DNA of 64,000 nucleotides from Patella vulgata (lineage: Eukaryota > Mollusca > Gastropoda > Patellidae). Of this stretch, positions 50,814 to 63,161 are shown piece after piece (within the stretch, counting starts at the first letter, position 1; each line of letters opens with the position of its first letter). The DNA is taken from positions 76,600,839 to 76,664,838 of the forward strand of contig NC_065883.2 of assembly GCF_932274485.2 (NCBI RefSeq). Direction: 5' to 3'. The notes below the pieces were generated by a model, which saw nothing but the letters and a program-made list of their open reading frames with translations, ran no database searches and was not told the origin of the DNA. The translations under genes were made by a program, and so were the position numbers.

Positions 50814-53800
50814 TTAACGTCCACTCAACACAAACTAGGTCATTTCAGCACAAACATGGATCAATTTTATTTCAATAATTTGCTTGCACATAGGGGTCTT
50901 TAGCAATGGGAGGAAACTGGAGGACCCTACTCCTTGTGACGTACAACCGGGGAATATAAACCACGCCAGTTGACTCAATGACAGACCTTATGATACAGCG
51001 CGCAAATGCTAACCATTTGGCCATCCAACCCCCCTTTAAAAAGAATGAGTGAGTGTGATATAATACAATACCTGTGTCATGGTTATCTGAGGTGACGCAG
51101 GCCTTGTAAATCCAGGGTTACTGCCATCTGGTGATGGAAATGGTCTTGGGGGCATCCCTCCTGGACCTGGGGGTCGCATCCTCATTCCTGGTGGAAACCC
51201 TTGCCGTACACCATCTCCAAACTGTCCTGGGGTTCTCGGATGGAAACCCTCACCATCTACAAATACAAATATTGTTAAATATACTAGCCTTATTCTAAAA
51301 AACATAAACTTAACCTCATATATAGATAGAACTCAATGAGTGTATCACTGCGCAAGTATTCCACTGTTAGATTATCTCAAAAAAAAAAAAAAAATCATCA
51401 TCAACAATGACGTCAAAATCCATCATAGGTTCCGCCCCTTTTTGCGACAGTATTTTGTAAAAAATTGTCTGGATAGTCCAACAGCAGTATAGCCTACTTT
51501 TATTTCAATGAAATGAAATGGGGTTTAACATCCTACTCCGACTGGGCTAATGAAGATGGGACTATGCCATATAGTGTGCTATGTGGGAAATTTTGCCTGG
51601 GCAACAGGACTATGGTGTACTCTTATAACAAATTCTAACTGCCACGGGATCTTTAATGTGCACACCAATTTATACATGGGACCTTAGTTTATCATCCCAT
51701 CCGAAAGACTATACTATATGTTGTCCATTGTCAGGCCCTCTGTACGCACAACCGATAAGAGCAAACCACACTGAAAAATCCTGATGAACCTTCGCAGCCA
51801 ACACTAGGATCGAACCAGGACCCCCCGGTTAGCGAGGCAATGTCTTACCGAGTCACATGATAGATAAAAGAACAAACCTGGCGTAAATTGTCCTGGTTGT
51901 GGTGGTCGAACCAGACGCTGTCCCACTGGCCATTGTTCATGCTGCAGTGTCATGGTTGAACCCTCGGTAAACGGTGGTCTAGGGCCTCGTTCTGGACCCA
52001 TCCCATAACCTGGCATTCTTGGCATACCTGACAACATATATTTTATAGATATATTCTCCTGGCAACTTTATTATTATTCAATTAAGATAATTAGGAGATC
52101 CAAGACGGCGGGACAAGTTAACTTCTTACGAAATGGAAGAATTTCTATACTGTACTGGAATAATCCAATATCGCCTGGAAATAAGGCACCTGTCACAGAC
52201 AATGTCAGGCACAGATTCAGGCTCTGTCAGGCACTAAACCTCTGGTGCCTGACATTTTGTCCGTCACTGATTTGTCTTTTTTATTAATATTATTAATACA
52301 TGTCCGGCACTAAGATGAAAATGTCAGGTACTATTTCATTAGTGTCTGAAATTTTGTCAGGTACATCTAAATCCATTATTTCCAGGCCTGAATATCAGTG
52401 AAACGCTTGGGGATCCAAGGAAAATTATGGAAAGGTAACATAAAAAAAATGAAATGGGGTTTAATATCCTACTGTTCAGCTCCGACTGGGGTAATGAAGA
52501 CGGGCATACGCCGCACAGTGTGCTATGAAAAAATTTTGCCCAGACAGCGGCAAATTCCAAATGTAAATGGTTCTATTACCGTTATACAACTTCTCGGCCC
52601 ACACAGGGACAGGCGACTGGACCACCTTTTACCGTGCCACTGTTCAGTTAGAGACTCAATTTGAAGATATTTTAGCATGCATTAAGTTATGGAAGGTCAA
52701 ATTTTGTCCGATGAGCTAAATTAATTGCTTGCCTAAAAGATAGGTTGCTAGGCAACGAAACATACGCCCACAGCAGATAAATCGTCCAGGCAGTCAACAA
52801 GTGTGGTCGCATATTTTTACTTCTTTCGGTAATGAAACATTTATAATACACTAACAACTCATGAAGTAATTATCAGAAAACCATTAGAATTTGTTTGGTT
52901 TTTATAAAGTTCTGCCCCATGCTAACGTTTTGTATACAAAACTTTTAATACTGTATCATGGATTTAGCTGTTCCAAGTCATAAAAATTCATTGAAAATCA
53001 ATATACTTGTTCGCCTCAAGATCTTAAACTCTGTGTATCAATCTGAAGTCAATCGGATATTAACTTTGGCCTCTAGAATGTCTACATGATTTTTCAAGGT
53101 GATCAAGGGCCATAACTTTGGCAGTAATTATCAGAAATCTTTGAAAATCAATAGGATTCTTCGCCTCGTGACCTCAAACACTGTGTATAAATTTAAAGTC
53201 AATCGGATATTAACTTTAGCTTGTGGACGCCGGACCGCCGGCCGGCCAGACGGACGGGGGCGACAACAATATACGACCACATTTCAATGTGGGGGTATAA
53301 AAATAGAGGCTTCTAATAAATACCTGGATGTCGTGGCGATCCATCAGGTGTCCAGCCAACAGGTCAATTGGATATTAACTTTAGCCTAAAGAACGTCCAC
53401 AAGCAATTGTGGACGCCGGACCGCCGGCCGGCCAGACGGACGGGGGCGACAACAATATACGACCACATTTCAATGTGGGGGTATAAATATAGAGGCTTCT
53501 AAAAAATACCTGGATGTCGTGGCGATCCATCAGGTGGCCAGACGGACGGGGGCGACAACAATATACGACCACATTTCAATGTGGGGGTATAAATATAGAG
53601 GCTTCTAAAAAATACCTGGATGTCGTGGCGATCCATCAGGTGTCCAGCCAACAGGTGGCGCACCAGGCATCTGCATCATTTTTTCACGATCTTCCAGCTG
53701 TTTCCTCATCTGGCGTTTTTTGGTCTGATGTGCGAGAATTTCACGTAATTGTTGAGGAGTTGTTGCCCCTGGGGTAACTCTGTCCATGTCCATTCCTTCC

Positions 53801-56800
53801 ATACCCTGAACAAAAATATCAAATAAATGTGATACTTCGTCATTTTATAACCATGTGACAAAATAATCTCATAACTTAACTTTTACCCACAATACCCTCC
53901 AATTGTACCAATTTCTATCAGAGAGAGAGAGAGAGAGGGATTAACCCCCACCCACTCGACACAATCTGGGTAATTTCAGGACTAACATATGGTTCAATTT
54001 TATTTCAATAATTCGATTGCACGTAGGGGTCTTTAGCAGTGGGAGGAAACAGGAGGACCCGTAGAAACCCCATGAGGTTGTATGTGACAAGGAGTAGGGT
54101 CACCTGTCCAAAGGCTTGGGTTTACTCCCACTGCTAAAGACCCCTCTGCGCAAACACATTATTGAAATAAAGTTGAACACGTGTTAGTCCTGAAATGACC
54201 TAGTTTGTGTTGAGTGGACATTAAACCACATTCCTCTCTCTATCTCTGTTGGATTCTCAATGTCATAAGGATTGAATTCCAGAACGGTCAATTGAGTATT
54301 TTCTGTGTGTATATATATATGATATAATATAGTTGTATAATATAATAAGGAAGGGGTTCTGGGGGACATGACAATGATATAATACAAGGGGAGGTGGGTG
54401 GATTATTTATATCTTTATATCAGTTATAACACATACCGAACCGTGCATTATATCAATATATCACATATCTCTATCAGGTTTCTACTTTTTCTGCACCAAC
54501 TGGACTAATAAATACCCCAATACCCACCCAATCTCAGACTATATCCCCAATTACCCGAGTATGAGGGTCCCGACCCCATTTTCCAGACAGACTGACAATC
54601 CAGACCACCCTCTCTGCTCCCTTCCACCCCAATATGACTAGAGATGAAGACCATTCACCATCCAACTTATCTACTATCCATATACAACTCCATGTGTCAG
54701 TCTGTATTACAACTGTTTCCCTTCAATCTAATTAAAATACAAATCTATATTTTGTTTCGTTTCTTTTTTAATACTTTCACTGTCCTACACAACATGAAGA
54801 CCTGACTGGTTGTAGTGGAAGGTAGTGCCAGGGGGTCATACAAGTGGCTTTTGACCCTATGACATCAAAAAATTGATTAACCAATCAGCGTTGATATTTT
54901 TAGTGGTTTACCCACAGTTCCGTGCACCTCACGCCAATCACTCACATCATCCAGAACGCGGGTTATATAACAACTCTTCCGGATCCTAGTGTAGTCAAGA
55001 CCCGTAAAACAAAATTTTAAAAACGAAACGAAATAGACTCTGTGTTTTAATCAGATGGAAACACCCATCAGTAATAAAGCAGTGCTTACAACATCTACCA
55101 CATTACAATATATATATAACAAACAACATCAAATCTTCAAAATACCTGGCAAGGTTAATGTCCCACTATCACGACCCGTGCTACAATTAAAATCGTGGTT
55201 TTAATCGTGGAGTAACCGTGGTGATCCTATCAGGTCTTATCCTATATTGAGGTGAGTCAATGCGCCACCCATCGATATTCAACGAGCCACTGCACCACCC
55301 ACAGGTATTGGCACTCGATTCGTTTTGTCTTAACTTAAATTTTGGGTATCTGTTCATGGTAAGATAACGACATCAATGTTGCAATGCCAAAGACTGTGGA
55401 TGATACTGAGTTAGTGACGACTTTCCTCCTTTAAACTCCATTCCATAAACCTATATTTATTTTTTTTATGTTGATATTTGAAAGAACGGGCTGCGTGGGT
55501 GATGCAGGACGTGGGAGCACGTGCCCAGTTAACATTGATCGTTAGATTTACGTTAAGTTTACGTCATTTTGGTTAGCGTCCAATAATGGTAAAGGTATTG
55601 TAAAGATTTGGATGTTATTTGCTACGTTACATGTAAATAAAGCTGTCAACACCAGACTAATAGAGTTAGCTACATCGGTACACACAGAAAACTCATCAAA
55701 TATAGTAGATGATGAAGGATTGTAAATATCACGAGTAGGTGATCAAGGAACACTTTTCAGTTCTAAATATCGCTAATATTAAAAAACATAAAAGAAATAC
55801 TGGTAGGTTCTCTAGAAAAAATCTTCATAATTACCCCAAACTATCAAAAATATTTTTATCTATTTTAATAATTTTTCAACAGAGAAAAGCATCCACTCCA
55901 AAATTGATGGTATTAATTCAAGACCTTTTCTCCAAAGATTACAAGCATCTTTAACATTACTCTAATTCAATATAAATTTAATCAAATTGATTGATAGGTA
56001 AGCTTTCCAACCATCCAATTTTACTCCCAGACAGTAAACAAGAGCCCTAATCTCATTTTTGACTAAATATTATTCAACTAAATATAAACTTAAACATACA
56101 TTATGCAAGAGCTAAATCTGCCTATTGCAGATCTTTCTTTAGGCCTGAAATGTTATATAAATTATTAATTAGACATTAATTAACTTATTCAGACCATAAT
56201 CAACTCTCGATGGCATCGATTTGCTATTCGACTTCCATTCATAATTAAATCATGAAATGGATAACCGAGACTATGTTTTTCATCCTACCGACTATAGTAA
56301 TGATGATCAAGGCTAGGCCAAAAACTCAATCGCTAAAATCTTGGTTCATAGTGGATCAATTTGACAGAAATTTTCAGCAAATTGCCTTTACATTATCTAT
56401 TTTTTAACTATTATAGTGAGAACTGCCAGCTCTTTATCTAATCTCCCATAATGTATCTTTAACTAAATTGACAGGTAAATAAATGCAAGTTCTCAAGCTG
56501 GTCATTTTTACTGCCAGACAGTCAAGACCAGTAAATATCACTCAAACAAAAGCCCCCTAATCATCATGGCATTTTTTAACTAAATATTTTGGGAAAGTTT
56601 TATTTTCAAGTTGAAAACAATCAACACCAATAATGTTTTCCAAATAATGAAAAGACAAGTTTCAAATATTTTGGTTAATCAAATCTGTTTTTTGTTTTTT
56701 TCTGTGTGTACCAACGTGTGACTTACGACTAAGTAATGGTTATGAGAAAGAGGCCAGACTCCGCCAGGATAATAAGATTCCCTTCTGTCAATCAACTGCT

Positions 56801-59800
56801 GTAACTAGTAGCAACGAAAAATAAAATAAAAACAACTACAAAAAAAATAAAGTAAAATCTACTAGACGTGTAACCATAATCAAACTTCTCTTCTTTCACA
56901 TGTCACAAGATTGTCAACACTACACATTGTCCATCCTGCTCTTCCAGGATTCCAAACAGGACACCAATTTTAAATGGATGAAATGAAATTGGGATGTCCA
57001 CTCATTTTTGGGACTAACATAAGGTTCAATTTTATTTCAATAATTCGCTTGTGCGTAGGGAGGAAACCGGAGGACCCGGAGAAAACCCACAAGGTTGGAC
57101 AGGTTACCCTACTCCTTGTCCCGTACAACCGGGCGATTTTAAATGAATGAAATGGAATTAGGGTTTCATGTCTGCACCAATCGGGCTGATGAAAACAGTA
57201 AAGAGTTTAACAAAATTCATGGCTCACTACATGTATAAAAAAGATGAGAATACGCCATTCAGTTTGCCATGAGGGAAATCATACCCAATAAGCAGCGATA
57301 CAGCCTTTTCTCATTTTTTTTTCTCCAGATAAATAGGGTTGGGAAAACCCAAAGAACATTCTCGGCCAATACCAGGGACCTTCGAGTTTGTGAGTCAGCC
57401 AGTGCCAATTAACTTATTACAGTAATTAAATGCGATCCAAAGGCAACTTTAGGGAATGTGATCGTGATCCAAGATAACTCTCAGACTCTTCACAAAATGT
57501 GATCGTGATCCAAGATAACTTTCTGACACTTCACAGAATGTGATCGTGATCGAAGATAACTCTCAGACACTTAACAGAATGTGATCGTGATCGAAGATAA
57601 CTCTCAGACACTTAACAGAATGTGATCGTGATCGAAGATAACTCTCAGACTCTTCACAGACAGAATGCGATCATGATCCAAGATAACTATCAGACTCTTC
57701 ACAGAATGCGATCATGATCCAAGATAACTATCAGAGTCTTCACAGAATATGATTGTGATCGAAGATAACTCTCAGAATGTGATTGTGATCGAAGATAAGT
57801 TTGACTAAAGTTAAACATAATTTATTTAATCTATTCTACAATTAATATCACTGTTGTTAATAACACATGTATCTATATCTACTTGTATTAATTCTATATT
57901 TTAAAACAGTAATCCACAACCACACAGAGATAATTAAATAATATATTGTGATTTAAAGCAACCACAGTTTACGGGAGAACCTTACAGAATCCCTAATAAT
58001 GTAATAGGAGCCTTGTTATACATATATAATGATGTCTAAATTAAACAAGTCTAAGAGAGATTGTTAATGAAATTGGGGATTAACATGTTACCGGGGTAAT
58101 GAAGAGGGCAAAATGAAATGGGGTTTAACGTCCTACTGTTCTGCTACAACTGGGCTGATGAAGACGGGCATATGCTATACAGTGTGCTATGAAGGAAATT
58201 TTGCCCGTGCAAATGGCCTACTCGTGTATCGAATTCCAACTGCCAAGGGATCTTTTACTTGTACACGGGACTTCGAATAATAGAACGCATAAGTTTTTCT
58301 TGACATAGTTTCACATCGAGGGTGCTCAAATCAGATTGTATGCTAAATCTTAGATCAATTGATCAACCCCCTATCTCTGGGATATAGACCTTTAAATGTT
58401 TAATCTACAAGGATGGACCAAGTAAGACACTGCGTAATATTTTGATACATCACTCAGGCTAATACCCTCGTGCCATATCAATATATCAATACATGGCATG
58501 TCCATTCATATTATTCCATTATTATTTCTTTTTTAAAGCTTCTTAAAATTATAAACGATGCTAAAAAGCGTGTGACCTATTTCTACACAGAAAGCTTCAT
58601 GGTGCAGAACTAATCAGCATGCGTAAAAAAATAATTAATCTACACACACAAACTTACCATGGCTGATTCGGGATAATTAACACCTGGTCTACCTACAGGA
58701 CGATATTGAGGCATTCCACCTTCACTACCACCAACACTAACTGGTCTAGACATGGGTGATCCCATTCCAGGATGAGGGGTACCTGGTTGATGACTGTATG
58801 GATCTGGTTGACTTTGTGATCGAACTAATGGATGACGGAACTGACCTGGTGGCCCCTGTATTTGGGAAGGGTCTGGATGCCGAAGAGGTCCAGGAGCTCT
58901 GGATGTTGGTGAATGCATCGGTGATCCCATTCCCACTGACGATCGTGGTGTCATTGGAGGTTGTGCATAGGGATCTTGACGTGGAGACAATTGGGGATGC
59001 ATAAATCCTTCCGGAGGAGGGGGTCCGGCTTGATTAAAATGATCAGGTGTGGAAGTTGGTCGAGGTGTTGACGGTGCATGACCATATGGATCTTGTGTCG
59101 ATCTTGGTGTCTGGCTGAAAGGGTCTGTGGAACCCGTAGATGGGCTTCTTGCTGGGCGAAACAAATTGTCTCCTGTACTGTCAACGGGTCTCGGAGTCAT
59201 AGGCTGACTGAAGGGATCCCCAGCTTGAGAAGTTTTTGGGGTCATAGGAGGTTGAACTTCTAATAAAGTTGCTGAGATGCCAGCTAGGTCTGGAGGAAGA
59301 CTTCTGGATGTGTCTGCAGCAGATCTTGGTGGACCCGGATTGTAGGAATCCTCCGCAGGGGTCGGTGGATGCGGGGTACTTGGATTAAATGAATATGGAT
59401 CGGGTGATGGAGGAGGCATTCTGGGACCAGCAGCACCATCAGGTCTTGGAGTCGGGGGATGACGAGCGTAAGGATCTGATTCAGTACTGGGATGACGTTG
59501 AAGACCTCCTTGGTGATATCCTGGTGGAGGCATTCTTGGTGGATGATTTAAAGGTCTAGTTGGTGGTCCACACGTGGGGCTGGGTGGGGGGAACGCGTAG
59601 GGGTCGGAATTCTGTCTCTGTAATCCACCTGGAGATGGCTGCGATTCCGGCTGTCCCCCTGGCTTCTGCTCATCACCCCAGATCGGTGGCAGGTTCATAG
59701 CTCCAGGACTGTGTAAAGGACTATGGAGAGGACTTTGTCCTAAAATAAAACAAGATGTACATAATGATTTTCAGCTGATAGTCATTTGAGGAATTTTGAA

Positions 59801-62800
59801 TCTCTTGCAAACTACAAGTTGAATATTGGTCTAAAAACGATTCAAAATAAGATAAGATATATGGGACCTCGGTTGTTCTCCCATCTGAACGACCAGACAG
59901 CTGCCCTTGTTAGGCCCTCTGTTCTGCATCACTGACAAGGGGGGAATTAAGTCGGAAAATCCTGATGAACTTTCTCGGCAAATGCAGGGATCGAACACCT
60001 GACCTCCAGGCTAGCGAGCCTGTGGTATTGTTTTTAAACTGATATTAGATTGGTTGTGAATATGATAGAATAAGTAAAGGAGAAACTCCAAATCTATTTA
60101 CTTCGTTAATTGCTAGGCCCTTCATCCTACACCACTTATATGCAGGAACCACGCTGGAAAAATCCTGATAAACGTTCTTGGTCGACACTGGGATGGAACA
60201 CGGAACTTCCAGGTTAGCGAGCCAACATCTTACTCACCAAGCCACCGTGGCTTCCAGATAAAACAGTAAAGGAGAAACTCCAGATATAGAGAGAGAAATG
60301 GGATTTAACGTCCCCTCGACACAAACTAGGTCATTTCGGGACAAACATATGGTTCAATTTTATTTCAATAATTCACTTGCACGTAGGGGTCTTTAGCATT
60401 GGGAGGAAACCGGAGGACCCGGAGAAAACCCACGAGGTTGGACAGGCAACCCTACTCCTTGTCACATACAACCGGGGAATCAAAACCACGCCAGTTGTCT
60501 CAATGGCAGACCGCATGATACAGCGTGCACATGCTAACCATTCCGCCATCCAACCCCCCCCATCCCAGATATATTTGACAGACGGGCTGATAGGGGTTCA
60601 CATGTGGTTTAGATGAAAATATTGACTTACCGTCTGCTGGGGATATTCCTGGCATGACTTGACGATTAGGACTAAGTGGACCGGATAGATCTGGTCTAGG
60701 TGACATCATAGCTTGTTGTGGCGGCATGTTGGGATGACCTCCGGGTGGGGGAGGATGCATGAAATGTTCTAATCCCATTTGTTGTCCGGGTGAGTGAAGA
60801 GGTGGGGGAGCTGGGGGTGGGGGCATTACTTCACTATCGTGTCTCAGTTGAGCTTCTTGTCGCCGTTTTAGTTCTTGCGTTACCTGCTGAATAACAGAAA
60901 TATCAAAACATTGAATTTCATCAATATTCAATTTTATTCATGCTAATTCTTCTTACATTCACGGACAAATAAATCTTTTCCAAGGATGCAACAGACAGTG
61001 CTCTCATAGGATTCTTTTATGTGCACTCAAATATGTACAGAAATGAAATAGGGTTGGTTTAACGTTTTACTGTTCTGCTCCTATACTCGGCTAATGAAGA
61101 CGGGCATACGCCATACAGTGTGCTATGAGGAAATTTTGCCCGGGCAGCGGCACTACTGCCTAATCTTTTATCGAATTCCAACTGTCAAGGGATCTTTTAC
61201 ATGCACGCCAATGTGTACACGGGCCTCGGTTTTTCGTACCATCCAAAGGCCTAGACAGCTGTCCTTGTCAGGCCCCCCTGCACCACTGACAAGGGAGAAC
61301 CACCAATGTGTACAGGAAGAACTTCTGTTTTACAGATCATCTAAATAACTAGGCACAATAACGTGAAAACTGACATAAAAAAAATCTAAAAGTTCATCAG
61401 GCCCATGTCTACAGCTAGAATTGAGAGAGAGAGAGAGAGAAATGGGAGTGAACTTCCACTCGACACAATCTGGGTCATTTGGGGCTTAACATATGGTTTA
61501 ATTTTATTTCAATAATATGCTTGTGCATATGTAAGGGAGGAAAACAGATGACCCGGTAAAGTTCCACAGAGTTCGACAGGTGATAGTTCCAATTGACCTC
61601 CTGTCCATTTAACTCAGTTTGTGTTTAACCCTAACACAAAATGCTTTTTATAGTCAAACCTTGGACCTTATAGTCAAAACTAGGACTTTACAGTAAAACC
61701 TTGGACCTTATAGTCAAACCCAGGACCTCAACCCTAGAATCTAGTAGTCAACCCTAGGACCTTATAGTCAAACCTAGGACCTTATAGTCAAACCTTGGAC
61801 CTTATAGTCAAAACTAGGACTTTACAGTAAAACCATGGACCTTATAGTCAAACCCAGGACCTCAACCCTAGAATCTAGTAGTCAACCCTAGGACCTTATA
61901 GTCAAACTTAGGACCTTATAGTCAAACCTAGGACCTTATAGTCAAACCTAGGACCTTATAGTTAAACCTAGGACCTTATAGTTAAACCTAGGACCTTATA
62001 GTCAAACCTAGGACCTTATAGTCAAAAGGCCAGTGCTCTATCGTTCCACCAATGCCCCTAGCCATGTGGAATTAACCTCCTACTGATGTTGTTCATTTAA
62101 CGCCGTGATTAACCCTAACCCAAACCCTAACCTAAAATCTATTTTTTTATAAGATCAGACCTATTACTTACCCTTTGTGCTTTTTGTACACGGCTACTTG
62201 TACGATTCTTTCGAGCTTGAGCCTGAAAACAAAAAAATAAATTGTAGTATTTTACAGACAGACTACCGAGAGAGAGACTACCCGGAGAGAGATTACCCAT
62301 AGACAGACTACCCATAGATAGATTACCCATAGACCGATTACCCATAGACAGATTACCCAGAGAATTGACTACATACAGACTAGTCAGAGACGACTACCGA
62401 GATACAGTTGTATTTTAAATGTTGATCAATTAAACATACATTATGCAAGAGCTAAACCTGCCTATTGCAGGTCTTTCTTTCTAACTTATCTAGACCAAAT
62501 TCAACTCTCGATGTCATCGCTAGCCTGCGATATTTAGCAGATCGGAACACATTTTTTGAAAAATAATTAAACGTAAAAATGGATAATTGAGACTTTGTTT
62601 TTTATCATACCGACTTTAGTAATGATGATCGAGACTAGAGTGAAGCAATTTGACTGAAATTTCCAGCAAATTCGATTTACATTATCTAGTTTTTAACTAT
62701 TTTAGTGTCAACTGCCAGCTCGTTATCTAATCTTCCATAATGTATCTTTAAATAATTCGAACTACTCAGATAGTCTCTATGAAACACATAATTAATATTG

Positions 62801-63127
62801 TTAATAGAACTAACCAAATAAGGTGCTTTTTGATCATGTGACAATTTACGCCATAACTTGGCAATCTGTTTGGCTCGTTCAGGCCATTCTGGATACTCCT
62901 GTATAAGTGTAGGATAATTTGTGTTGACAAAAAGGATCGAAGATATAGTAGCGTTCTCTCCCAGCTTCTCGTCTGCTTCCCATTTCAATATATTTCTTCT
63001 ACTTGAACCTAGTGATGACCCCTCTCCGTCATCCAAACCCCACATGTTAGGATCGTTACCATAGGAACCACCAGTCATCTGTTGAGGGCTGTGAAGTAAA
63101 GGTAATAAAATTAATAGTAACAAGAGA

Positions 63128-63161
<34 letters not shown>

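Noticed and set aside
62139-62345. Met-Gly-Asn-Leu-Ser repeat as N-terminal extension of KMT2 exon 3
   Set aside because: It is intronic 15-bp repeat; a good TTTTCAG acceptor precedes the conserved AQARKNR.
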